Assembly (NCBI GenBank): GCA_034620365.1
Contig: JAQGEQ010000225.1
Span: 62,001-126,000, forward strand
Origin: Pegea sp. RAD2-039
Lineage: Eukaryota; Chordata; Thaliacea; Salpida; Salpidae
Reading direction: 5' to 3'
DNA length: 64,000 nucleotides
Numbering within the stretch: the first letter of the stretch is position 1; each line of letters opens with the position of its first letter. Both the position numbers and the translations under genes were made by a program. This document shows, one piece after another, positions 1 to 11,938 of this stretch. The notes beneath the pieces were generated by a model, which saw only the letters and a list, made by a program, of their open reading frames with translations, was not told where the DNA came from and made no database searches.

Positions 1-2
1 TT

Positions 3-239
3 CCAGCAGTCAGTGAACATTTGAGACACTTTCTTATCTTCCATTTTAACAATACAAGGACCAGTTACTGTTATCAGCTGGTACTAATTTACCAGTTAGC
101 AATAAAACAATATCAACAAGCCACCAGACTCCAACTCCACCTAGTGTTAGAAGTTTACCAACCCCAGTTGGAATATAACCCAATGAAAAGCGGTCTACGC
201 CCAAAAACCCTAGAAAAACTGACTGTAGAAGAACGTTAA
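3..239 (+). CDS. Possible 3'-terminal exon of an unrecognised gene (partial)
   Basis: An open frame runs from the window edge to a TAA at 237-239, so any gene here begins outside the window. The peptide is rich in Gln, Leu and Tyr and ends KLTVEER. No domain is recognised. An AATAAA lies about 70 bases after the stop, which would suit a last exon with a short 3' UTR. The base composition is less AT rich than the following spacer, which mildly favours coding. It could equally be chance open frame in a UTR. What is seen is the open frame and the poly(A) hexamer; the gene call is inference. Confidence 0.3.
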   Translation, partial: PAVSEHLRHFLIFHFNNTRTSYCYQLVLIYQLAIKQYQQATRLQLHLVLEVYQPQLEYNPMKSGLRPKTLEKLTVEER

Positions 240-307
240 TGAAACAGGTTCCTGTGTATCTGAAAAATAAAAGTAATTTGTTTTAATATTTTAATAATAT
301 TTGTGAG

Positions 308-313
308 AATAAA
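308..313 (+). terminator. Poly(A) signal AATAAA after the partial exon
   Basis: AATAAA in GAGAATAAATAAAAT, about 70 bases after the stop at 239. It would end the transcript of the possible terminal exon; in such AT-rich DNA the hexamer also arises by chance. Confidence 0.3.
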
Positions 314-2085
314 TAAAATTTATAAAAATTGAAACTTCTTTCTAACTTTAAACAGGGGATATTATGTCTTTGAAAGACTCGACTTCCGGCACAATCTATA
401 GATGTATCAATAACCCGACAAGTCACAGACACAAATTGAGTTGATTTAAAAGTGTATTGATCTGAAGACCTCTATAAAAATCAAACTTTAGGGGGGTGGT
501 TTATGAATAATTTATAATTACCTTTTTACAGTTGTTCACTGGAATATTAGAAGTTGATTGGTTTTGAGAGTTTGAAGAATTTAAACTTGAAAAGCTTGGT
601 TCTTCACAAATAATAAATTCAGATGGCCTAGAAAGAATTGATTAGTATTTGATGATTAGAATCAGATTTTGAAACTTACAACAAATAACAACTTATATTT
701 GGTGACAAAGGGTTTAGATTAAGCGATGAAATGTCACAAAATACTCCGCCAAAAACAAATATCAAAATAAAAATTATTCTTTTTGAAATCAAAATTGAAA
801 ACATTAGTTCAACTACACTAAAGACAAAAATAAAAGTCAAAATACAAAAAATCATTTATTTAAATTCATAAATTAATAACTTGTTAATCATAAATATATA
901 TAAAAATATATCAACTTACTTAATAAAAGATTTATAAAGATTTTTTAAATATACTTTTTATTTCAATATATAAAAAAGCTTAACAATTTATAATAGCAAA
1001 AATTTTAGAATATTTTAAATATTAATATATCAAGTTTAAAATTGTTTTAACTTAAAAATATTCTAGTAACTGATTATTAAGTAAATAAAACTAAATATTG
1101 CTCTAAAAAAACTTTCATTTAAAAATATAAATAAAAGATATTAAAAAAACATCCTATTTATAAAATCTTTGAAAAGAACAAAGTTCAAATAAACTAAATA
1201 AAAGTTTACAAACAGTTTTGTAGTTACTAATTTTATATTCAAAATAAAAGAATATTATAACCATTATAAAGCTTTTTATATAAAGAAATATAAAAAATCT
1301 AATTATGAAACTTAATCATTACATAAAGTTAAATTTTATAAGTCAGAAAAAAAGTAAAAATTATCTAAAGTTTGTAATTTAAGCATTTTATTTACTTGAA
1401 ATATTATTAATAAATCTTTAATTTCAAAACAACCAATTTGCAACAATCTTATTTCGTTTTAAAATTGACAAAAGTTAAATATGAAAATGGTGGAAATATG
1501 AAAGGCAGATTTAATAGGAAAATATTTATATATGAATTTTAATTAAAAAATTATAAATAATAATTTTGAATAATTTCAAAGTATACCACTTAACAAAATA
1601 TCGCAAAAAATTTCAAAATCCAAAAACATTGATAATATCTAAACATAAAAGACTTATTTGAAAATATTGATATTAAATAAATTTGTGTATATGTGAAATA
1701 TAATAATAAAGTTTCTCTAAAATATTTTACTATTTTTAAAAAGTTAAAGTTTTTATCAGCTACTATTTAGTCAAAGGACATTTTTGTCGTAACCTATAAA
1801 ATTTTAACAAAATCATTTGTAGGTTTTCTTCTTTGTTTTGTCATTTTAAAAACAATATAAACAAATTGAAATTAGAAAAATAAAAGTGATTATATTAAAC
1901 GAAATTAAATCGCGGTTGATTTAGGTTGATAAAGGACTTATATCAGTTGAGTTATTCTATAGTAAAACTAACTGTAGTTAGGTAATGGGCAGAATCGAAA
2001 TAAAAAGTAAGAAGCAGAAAACGATACTAGCGTTCAAACTTAACAATCTAATATCTAAAATATTTTCAGTATGTAGAAAATTACT
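314..2085. other. AT-rich intergenic stretch
   Basis: Very AT-rich spacer with only short chance frames. A slightly GC-richer patch at about 355-500 (with a run of seven G at 490-496) shows no recognisable motif. No gene, RNA or repeat element is seen. Confidence 0.6.
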
Positions 2086-2087
2086 AA

Positions 2088-3268
2088 AATTATTTATTAC
2101 AATAAACGCAAAGGAGGGTGCCTGAATAGAGTACCTCTCGCTAACACACATTCTCACAAATAACATCTATTTAGTCAAAAATACAAAAAGCAAGAAAATG
2201 TTACACATGGTATTTCGGTAGTCCTCAAAACATATGACAGTGAACAATTACATGGAATGTTAATAATATATAAGAGAGAAAAATTCACAGTTTAGAAATG
2301 GCAATTGTGGTAATATTGTAACGGTTCAACTTCTTCTTGAACAACGCGAGCGACTTCGGCATGACAATATCTGATGGCAGCTGGTTGCAAGTACTAATTG
2401 TGCGGTATGAGAAAAAATTTGCTCTGATTAATGTACCAGGTGATATAGGCTTATTAAGAACCTCGTAGGTAGTTTGTCACTATACTCAGTGTCGTTCTGA
2501 CAGCTCTTTCCAAAGGTCATAATTTAGATCTCTTATTCTGTAAAATCCCCTAACAAGCTACTAAACTGTTCAATTATCTCTTCTTTTTCTTCCGCCTTCG
2601 ACCATTTTTTTGATTTCTTTAAAAACTCACTTTAATCCATCTATAAATACCCTCAATGGTGGTATATACTAACTTCTATAGATTTTTAAACTTTCAATAC
2701 TTTTTAAAACCTTCAATAAGGTCTTAATTGTAACTCTGTTTTAGAAGGTGGTAAGTAGGTACATATAAAATGAGAAAAATTGGACTTTGAGTAATGAAAA
2801 TCAAAAGCGATAATCTCAAACCCTGGAAAATTAATGGCATCGATCTGAATTCTAGAAACCATGGGTACAAGCGATATTTTGTAAATTACGCAAACACCGC
2901 CGCCAATATCATACAGTCTGTTACAACGCAAAACACAAAAAAGATTACCGTCAACCAGAAAAGAATCAGGATAAAACGGTTTCAACCAAGTTTCAGTAAT
3001 AAAAACAAATGTGAAATCTTGAGAATGCAAAAGAGCTTTCAATTGAAAAATGTTGTTAATAATCGTTGTTATAAATCGACCGTGCGTTGAAAAACATATC
3101 TAATGTGATAGAAGAATTGTCTTTTTGACGCTTGTTAGATTTGATGATGGGCTTCTGTGAACTGATATCTTGGGCTGGAAGGATGATATTCACAATTGCG
3201 TGCAGAGAGAGTTTAAAACAAGATGTGGGACCAGTGGTTATTTTCCACTTCCGTTTTTTGGAAAACAA
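2088..3268 (-). mobile_element. Internally deleted non-LTR retrotransposon (LINE), copy 1
   Basis: Read on the minus strand. At 3268-2713 there is the N-terminal part of an apurinic-type endonuclease: an ARSI segment, then ITETWL, then a GGGV segment, typical of CR1/L2/Rex-like LINE ORF2. A frameshift near 3058 separates ARSI from the ITETWL part. At 2460-2290 lies the C-terminal tail of ORF2 (LNKPISPGTLIRAN, then NQLPSDIV, ending ISKL and a stop), matching copy 2 at 10.2-10.4 kb almost residue for residue. It ends in a shared 3' terminus (GAGAATGTGTGTTAGCGAG, then CTCCTTTGCGTTTATT and an AATAAATAA tail). The polymerase core is missing, so this copy is dead. Bases 2461-2513 match the core of the SINE at 13.5 kb. 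Confidence 0.85.
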
Positions 3269-5542
3269 ATTTTGGGGTTATATTATTTATTAAAAAAAGT
3301 TCTCATATCTAGAAGTATCGTATTATTTTTACATAATCATATTTGTTTAAAACTACTAGTAGAAACAGTTTTTATGTTAAACAATTATTGATAGTTAGTT
3401 CTGTAGTTTTATACAATTCAAATGTATTTTGATTTAACTGTTATTATTGATTTTAAGTTTATCTTTTTTATCAAAACAATATCTTAAAATATTATTACAT
3501 CTGTTCGCAATATAAACGAAACAGTTTATTTCTTAAAGTAAACTTAAAAAGCTAATATAGTTTTAGTTTAATAACCTTTCAAAACTCAAATTTATTTATT
3601 TAATTGTTGTTATAAGAATTTGAAATCAATCTTTTATCTTCTAGATTTTTTTTTCAAAATGAAATATAGTCAATCAATATAATTACTGATGATAAAATAA
3701 TAAAGTTTAAGTGGTTTTCAATGTATTAAAAAGTAAATATAAATATTTTATAAAAATAAAATCATTTATTTATTTGTTATACAATTAAAGTTTTAGTTTA
3801 AAATTCACTTATCATAAATAAAGTTTTAATAATTTATTGTTTTTAAAGTAGATTTTAATAGAATTGATTTTTTTAATAAGTTTTAACGAATCCAATAAAT
3901 TCTATTTCTTCAAACTTTTTATATTTGTAAATCAAAAACACCACAAATTCGAAGTAATGTTTTCTCAAAATTTCAACCACAACAACTGAACAAACGTATT
4001 TTCCAGGAATATTTAATTGTGGTAAAAGACTCACAAATTGTTTTTGTAAACATCAAAACATCTTTCTTAAAGTTTTTTGTTATCTCAGTTTATAATATAA
4101 AATGTAACTACAGTGCAACTATCCATTTAAAAACACTAAAGACAATTACAACAGATATTGCAAAACACTATTTTATTGATTAGAAACTATATTTAAAATT
4201 TACACTTTTCATTCTAATTAAAGACAAATAAAACTTTAATTCCAAAAATTTACTGAAATTTGTAAGTCTTTAATGTTGATGAAATTTTTTCTTTTAATTC
4301 CTTTATATTAGCTATGTTGAAATATAACTTATTACTTTTATAATTATATTATTGTTTAGCCTGATTGCAACATTTTCTTTAATTACTCTTAGTTCTGTAT
4401 TTTTATAAAGTGAACAGATAATTAACTTTAAGTTTTTAACAATATTAGGTTTGCTGTTCTTTTTAAACATCTAATTTTACAAAAATGATTAAAGGTATTC
4501 AAACTTGTCAAACTATAAAAATAATATTTAAAAGTTTTATTTATTTACTATTACTAGTTTAAATAAACTTTTAGCCAGTGTCTTTAATATTTCTAAAAAA
4601 TTTGTTAATTTTTAACTGAATAAGTTCAAAGTACCAAGCTGGCTAAATAACTAATCGTTTTTAATAAATTATTAATGTATAATTGTTTTGCTAATTATCT
4701 AATTCAAATAATTTAGCTAATTTTTTATCTTCGTTTTTTTATGAATGTTTTTTTTTGTCGGAATTTATGGATTTTCTTCTGTTCTTTTAACTTTCTAAAC
4801 TCTCTTTTCTTCGAAAATGACAATTATTTTTAAAAAATGACTAATTTGAGTTTTGTATTGATTTTATTGAATTTAATTTTGATTAAAATGTTTTTTTTTG
4901 CTTAAAAACTGGAATTATTCCGTTTTTTTTGAAATATTAGAATAAAAACAGACCGGCCCTTTCGAATATTTTCAAAAACTAACTTGACGAGATAAATTGT
5001 ATTAACTGGTAAATAAATTGTGAAAAAAAAGGTTAGATTTCAGATGATTTGAAATATTTAAAAAGTGATAAGATTTAAATCAGAATTATTCTCTTTTTAA
5101 ACCGATGAAAAGTTTCCATTTGAAAAAGTTTTGTAATTTCTGATAAAGGAGAAAAAAAAAGATTAAGTTAAAATAAACAAGAACAAAAAAATTACAAATT
5201 TATAAAATAATATTTAAAAGCCATTGAAGGCTTGAGAAAAAAATTCTGCCCTTGACAGTAATTTTGTTTTTTTGTGGGTAAACACTGAAATTAAAAAAAC
5301 AAACAGTATCCTTAAGAAAAATGATAAGTTAGTTAATTGAGAAAATAATTGGCAATCTTCATTAGATAAAGAGAAAAAACAGTAAAAACCGATAATTCCA
5401 TCAGCTTACAGAAGAAAACAAACTGAAAAAATGTTCAAAGTGCACAGTTACATTTCAGATAAATCAAATATTCGTTATTTAAAGTTGAAATAAAATGGGT
5501 TTGGACGTATTTACAGCGTAAAAAGCAGCATAAAAACAGAAA
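3269..5542. other. AT-rich intergenic stretch
   Basis: Long AT-rich spacer downstream of the nuclear-receptor gene, which reads toward it. The part nearest 5542 should be that gene's 3' UTR; several TTTATT/TTTTATT (AATAAA on the minus strand) occur but none can be singled out. No other gene or repeat is seen. Confidence 0.55.
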
Positions 5543-8500
5543 TCAGTTCAACCCACGTAAAATTTCGTCTAATAAAGGAGGGAAACTGGATCTTACTTCA
5601 CTTAAATTGTTTACCAGTTTCAAATGTTGACAAACAACTTCTCTTAGAGAAGATATCTTTAATAAAAGATGCGGAAAAATCCTAGAAAAGAAAATCCTTA
5701 GATTCGATTTTCAAATGTTTTTAAATCTTCAACAAAATGGCTTTTGAGAGAAAAGGTTTAAAAAAATCCTTAAAAAAACCCAGAATGTTAACATCAACCT
5801 AATTTGCATATTTAAAACCTCGAAAGTTAACATCAAGATATAATTACCATCTAGATCGTCTGTGTGAGACTGCGAGTTGAGATTGAAGAGCATTTAGAAG
5901 TTCTTCCTGATACTGCTCAACGTCATTTGGTTTATCGAGTCCATGTCGGTCTAAATTCACAAAATTGTTTTTTTGAAAGAAGCTAATTTTCAAAGGATTG
6001 ATTAGTTTAGTGAGTTAAAAATCGATAAAAGATGGTGGAACCTGATGAAAAAATAATCGAAGCAACAAATAAAGCCATCTCCTGGTCAGTTAGATTTAAT
6101 TTCAAAATACTTTCAGCAAAATCCATTTTAGTCTCGGCCATCTTTCCAAAACCAAGCTAAACATAAATTGATTTCTTGAATATTATTTCAAAATTTTTTA
6201 AATGTTTTATTTTTAATTGAAAATCTCTTAAAGCGGATAGAAGTTTTACAAAACGGCTGGTTACAGAAACATTCTCTAAACCCAGCTTGCTGTAGTTTGA
6301 AACACCAGCCGACAAATACGTGACAGAGATGCGATGACGTCACGACTTCTACGATATTCCATTTGATTAGTTGAAAGCTAAAAATAAGGTCAAACAAATC
6401 GACTCACAACTGAACCACCAACAAGTGACCCAATTTTTAAGGTATTTTTTTATCAAATTTAACTTATTATGTAATTTGTTTATTCTTTTTGTTTTGGAAA
6501 AGATATTAGGAAGATGTTGTTATGCTTGAATAAACATAACCTATCAGACATCTGTATTGAAAATAAAAATTTGATGGACTTTTTTCTGGTTGAAACGAAT
6601 ATTACTGAAGTGTTTATGTCATCAAGTTTTACTTTAAGGTGTTTCTATAATTATTAAAACTTCCAACATTTATTGCAAACTCCAAACCCGTTTCCTGTCA
6701 CATACTTACACTTTGAATAAAAAATTTCGTAACATGAATACCAAAAATAGGAAAATAGATCCCATCTTCAAATATAATTAGACTAAAAAGTACAAATAAC
6801 GCCTCATAGCTCCCATGTTTCAATAGAGTGACCTGCATTCAACAAAAGTTAGTTGGAAGTTTAAACCTAATTTCTGGACCTTGTCTTTAATTCCTAAATT
6901 AGTAAAAGCCGGGATGGACTTGGCAAAGTGGACCAGTCCACTAATGGCATTGACCACTTCTTGCTGCATCTTATTGTACATATATTTGAAAACTTCAACG
7001 CCAATTAGCTGCCTCCAGAAAATTTCATTTAATTAGAACAATATGATGGAATAAAAACCAGAAAATTACATTCAAATTTTCTTTGGCCGTGTATTTGACC
7101 TCATTTTTGTCAATAAACCTGAATACGTCTGCGTTTGTACGAGTGGTTGGGAAGTTAGTGTAATGTTCTTTTTGGAAGGTCACGTCGTCGCCGGCTTCTT
7201 CTAGCTTTATAGCGGTTGATACATCACTTTTCCCTTTCATATAATCAGCTATTGTGTTTTGAGGAGGCAAATAATTATGTAATAACTGATGATTGTTTTG
7301 ATCTTCATCAATTTTTTTATGTTTCTTTGTCGACATCTCTTTTATATCAAACGGATTATGTTCATATAAGACTGCAGATTTTAATAAAGAGTCACAATTT
7401 GCAAAAGTGGAGTTTGTAGGAACAGGTAGAGAAGAAGATGCTGTGGAAGACACATTTTATGAAGTTTTCACAACCATCAACTTACCTTGAGTAGTTGGGG
7501 TAAAAACAGGGCACTCTTGTAATCTAGAAGCGAGTTCTGGATAAACTTTGATGATATCTTGATATGTATGAAGAACTTTTTGCTATAAAAGATCATAAAT
7601 AGAACAAAAAGGTTTTAAAAAGTTAGAAATTTGAATACTTTTTCAGGTTCATTTTTACTTTTTTGCCACATTTCAACTAATTCACTTCTTGTATTCAAAG
7701 AACTGCTCTGATAAGCGCTGAATATGATGTTAGTGATGTCTTGTGTTCTTCTTTCATCAGATGATAATCCAACTTGTTCATTATTCAAACTTTCATGTAG
7801 ATACTTCTCTTTTTCATGCTGAGGCATTCTTCCAAACCTGATGGCTACAAAAGACACAATTTCTTCCCCAGCATCCACATCTTAAAGATCTTACCATTAT
7901 GTGACATGCCCAGAGAAGTACATTTTTGAAATCTACAAAATTGGCATTTATTCCTACTTCTAATATCAATTTTACAATTTAATTTACAATGAGGATATCT
8001 TAGATTAAGTCGGAGTGTTCTTCTGAAAAAACCCTGAATTAAAAATGTTGTTGTCAAAAAAATATGAAATTTTCTTTTTTAATCAATGACTTAAAAAATC
8101 TTAAATAGACAAAAAAGCGTTAAAGAAAAATTATAATCAAACAAACTAACCACTAATTAATATTATCAAAAAATTCTTATCAAAATATCAAGATAATAAA
8201 CTAAATATATCAACGCAGACAGGTAACGAAATAACAAAATAGTTTTATATAATTTTGAAAAAAACAATTTCTCATGTAAATAGATTGAGTAAAAAAGCTA
8301 ATGATTTAATCTAAAAGTAATTTGCAAACTAGAAATTCAAGATTAAGTTTGTTTTGTAGTTTTTTCTTTCACCACAAACCTAGAAACTAATAAATATTAC
8401 TTCATTAAATATTTATAAGAGAAATTATTGTTAAAAATTACAGAAAATTAGAGACTTGAAATAAAAATAGTTTTGTTGACGATGTAAAAGTCCCAAATGT

Positions 8501-8881
8501 TTGCTTACACACAAAATTTGAAGATTGTATGATCAACTTCTAACTAATTAAAAAGTTTTTTGATGAAATATTTGTGGTAATTATAGCAAATAGAAATAAA
8601 CAATGACAAAAACAACAATAACATTTCTAATTATCAACAATAAACAAACTTTACAGCCTTCACAAGCATGTACTCCGTAGTGGAATCCAGAAGCTAGGTC
8701 CCCACAAATCTTACATGAGATTTTCAAAGATTTTGAAGTTACTAAATTCAGAAAATAATTTAAAAAATGTTTAATATTTTAATTAATTCGAACCTTTGCA
8801 AACTTTTTTTTGGTTTGAATGTTTTTTTATTTCTTTTTTTGAAGTGCCACCAAATGCTTCATCTTCAAATCCACCAGACAT
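5543..8881 (-). CDS. Nuclear receptor of the NR1C (PPAR-like) type, 11 exons, 533 aa
   Basis: Ligand-regulated transcription factor. Exons: 8881-8794, 8741-8650, 8033-7895, 7844-7639, 7582-7486, 7440-7070, 7008-6880, 6832-6710, 6156-6042, 5950-5848, 5681-5543; reading phase is continuous to the stop. The DNA-binding domain (about residues 40-105) has finger 1 [21 protein letters not shown] and finger 2 CKLNC with only three residues between the first two cysteines, the short D-box seen in PPARs; it continues [12 protein letters not shown] and [17 protein letters not shown], also PPAR-like. The ligand-binding domain (about 332-533) shows helix 3-5 ([12 protein letters not shown], then [13 protein letters not shown]), helix 7-9 ([16 protein letters not shown]) and a C-terminal AF-2-like LLDEILRGL. 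About 200 residues between the finger and helix 3 are low-similarity and unusually long. Class NR1 is firm; NR1C is likely; direct orthology to PPAR is inference. The donor after residue 374 (AAG/GTCCAG) is weak but needed by the alignment. Confidence 0.93.
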
Positions 8882-10010
8882 TTTATCAAAAACTTTCTAT
8901 TTTTTAATCAGCTAGAAATAATAAACCAAATTATCACTTTTTTATTAATTTCGTATTTTGTATTTATTTCTATAATAAAAAATTGTTTATAGTAATCTTC
9001 AAATTTAAGTAAACAATTTATTTTAGTATAAACAATAACAAAATAAATCCTAATATATCAATAAAATTCATTTAGATAAACTTTTTAACTAATTATGTTA
9101 TAACTACTTAAACTGTTTAAAACAAACAGATGATAATAGCTTTAAAAAAAGACAATAAGAAAAATTCAAACTTTACTAACTACAAAACTATCTGATTTTT
9201 AAACTTTTTTTTCTCATAACATTTATTAGAGAAATTGAAAAGTTTAAAAAATAAGAAAAAATAAGATTTCCTACAAGAAAAAGATTTTACTTTAAAAAAA
9301 TATTCTAACAATTTAAACAGTGTTCATTTTATAAGTTTTATGGGAAATTTCTTCAAATATTTAATCTATTATGCAAAAGATAACTTGCATAAATTAATCC
9401 ATAAAAAAGCTCTTCAAACAGAAAATTTCAGAAAATAGTAATCACAAAAAATATAACAAATTCAAACTTTGCAATAAAATTTGCAGCAAAAAAATGCAAA
9501 AAAATCAATATATATATCAATAATACAATTTCCAAATGAGAAAACTAAAAATAAACAATTAAATAAATTTTCAATTCTTCTTGAAAAGATATTTTCATAA
9601 ACTTTTCCACGAAATCAAAATTCAAATATAGAGAATTATGTCACGTGAGAAAGTTCATTTGACGCTCAAATAATTTTCGTACTTCTAATTGAATGGAAAG
9701 CTTAAACATTCGATATTCAAATTGAAGTAACTTCAACAAACATTGAACTTGATGTGTCCAATTTGCCTTTAGTATAAATTGGTTTATAAAAAGTAAATTG
9801 TTAAGTAAGTATACTTTCTATTGTTAATATAATATTAGTAAGAAAAATTATAAAACAAAATTTATCTTAATAAAAATTAAAAATGTTTACATGTGTTTTC
9901 TAATAAACTATACTTAATTTCATAATTAAATTTGAAATGCTTTTTCAGTGTAGTTTTTAGTTTTTAACTTTATCTTAACTTGCTGGCGATTAGAAAAGTA
10001 TTTTTTCTTT
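8882..10010. other. 5' region of the nuclear receptor, AT rich
   Basis: Upstream spacer of the minus-strand nuclear receptor. A CACGTG E-box (GTCACGTGAG) sits near 9641. No gene is visible; the remainder is low-complexity AT-rich DNA. Confidence 0.5.
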
Positions 10011-10011
10011 A

Positions 10012-10445
10012 TTATTTATTTATTTCAATAAATACGAAAGAAGGTGCCTGAAAAGAGTATCTCTCGCTAACACACATTCTCACAAATAATACTTATTAAG
10101 TAGGAAACATGTAAAGCAAAAGATATAACACCTGGCATTTCGGTATTCCTCAAAGCATATAACCTTAACGTTAATGTTAATAATATAAAAAAGAGAAAAA
10201 AAATCACAGTTTAGAAATGACAATATTGGCAATATTATAACGGTTCAACTTCTGCTTGAACAACACAAGTGATTCTGACATGACAATGTCTGATGGCAGC
10301 TGGTTCGATGTACTAATTGTGCGGTATGAGAAAACATTTGCTCTGATTAACGTACCAGGTGATATGGGCTTATTAAGATGTAATGTGTGTCGTTTGAGTT
10401 GATATAATGTTGGCAACATTAAAACAGTTTGATTTATGCTTGAAC
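10012..10445 (-). mobile_element. LINE 3' end, copy 2 (5' truncated)
   Basis: Same family as 2.1-3.3 kb. On the minus strand the frame 10419-10204 encodes the ORF2 tail (LNKPISPGTLIRANVFSYR, NQLPSDIVM, KQKLNRYN, ending VISKL stop), followed by the shared 3' UTR and terminus ending near 10015 with the AATAAATA tail. Only the last few hundred bases are present, the usual outcome of incomplete target-primed reverse transcription. Confidence 0.85.
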
Positions 10446-10649
10446 AGCGCGTGTGAAAATTGTTTTTTATTCTTAAAATTCTTAATGAGTAAAAAATAAA
10501 GATAAGACATAAAATTCTATCTACAACAGAGAATTCTGCTTTTTAATTATCTAAGTAGTAAAATACTTCAAATAGGAAATATATTTTGAAAATAATAAAA
10601 GTTTCAACATAAAACTAATCTTACCGAAATAAATAATATTCAAACTACT

Positions 10650-10860
10650 ATCTAATAGAGAAATAAAAAGATGTAACACATGGCATTTCAGAAGTCCTCA
10701 AAGTATATAACAGTGAACAATTACATAGAATGTTAATAATATTAAAAAATAAAATTTCACAGCTTAGAAATGACATTGTTGGCAATATTATAACTTCCGC
10801 TTGAACAACGCGAGTGATTCTGATATGACAATGTCTGATGGCAGCTAGTTCCAAGTACTT
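10650..10860 (-). mobile_element. LINE fragment, copy 3 (truncated at both ends)
   Basis: About 200 bases similar to the ORF2 tail and 3' UTR of copies 1 and 2 (the stretches ACAATGTCTGATGGCAGCT and ACATGGCATTTC on the plus strand), in the same orientation as copy 2 and only 200 bases from it. It lacks the terminal GTGTGTTAGCGAG block, and its frame is broken near 10795 compared with copy 2. Probably an older or deleted insertion. Confidence 0.7.
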
Positions 10861-11938
10861 GTAGTTGAAATATATTTACAAAAATATATTATAATTTGAA
10901 CTGTTAAAAAAGGAGACATTTTGATTTGATTTTAAGATATTAATATTTCATACGAAAGTTGTTTCTAAGTGTTTTTATATTTTATTTTTAAGTCATTAGT
11001 TTTAAAAATGTGACATTCAAAAATTGCGAAACTTTCTCTTTTAAAAAATAAAAACAACTTTTTTAGTTTTAGCTCAACATTTTTAAATTAAAGTTTGATT
11101 TTTCCTCTATTTTTTTCAAACTTTCAATTATTTTGTAAAAACATTTTACAAGCTAATTAAATACTAATTTAAAAGATAAGCTCTTAACATTTAGTTTTAG
11201 TAAGCTCGTAAATCTGATTTCTATCCAAATTTGATTCAACTAGCATAATGATATCTGAAAAAATATAGTAAACTGTTAAAAAAAATATTACTATAAAAAA
11301 TAGTTCACTCAGTAAGTTTGTCTTTTCTTTTTGCTCAGGAATTATAAGAATATTTCTTTGATTTCAAGAACTTTAATAATAAATTAAAATTAGTTTTCTA
11401 TCTTATTTTTACACCTAAAACTTTTTAAACAGTAAATATTTAATTTTTATTAATCGTTCACTTTTAACATTTATAATGAGTTAATTATAAAATAATCAAT
11501 ATTTCGTTCAACATCTTTTAAATTTCTTAAGTTTTCAATTTTAAGTAATCAGTTAAGAGAAATCGGTAAAAATATTTTGTAGCATAAATACATTCAGTCA
11601 CTATTATTGTAGTTAACACAGTAACAAAATTTTCAAAACTATTTTTGTTTAATTTGTGTATATAAAAAATATTTTTTTAAAGTTTGAAATATCTTGAAAC
11701 AAATATATTAAACGCAACACTAAAGAAACCTGTATAAAATTCAAATACATAAACTATTTTCGGTAAACAACGTGGAATATTATTGTAATTTTAGTCCGGG
11801 CAATTTATTCTTAAGCCATTTTGTTACTTAGGTAAAGTAATCGTTTTGTATATAATATAAAATTTGCTTTTTATTTATATAGTAAGTCTGAATTTACGTT
11901 TAATATTCTCTATGGAAATTGAAGATTAAGACATAAAA
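10861..11938. other. 5' region of GALNT, AT rich
   Basis: AT-rich spacer between the LINE fragments and the GALNT start codon. No gene or named promoter element can be defended. Confidence 0.5.

Noticed and set aside
6188-6397. Minus-strand 69-codon frame
   Set aside because: Falls in the 550-bp intron of the nuclear receptor between its helix 5-6 and helix 7 exons.
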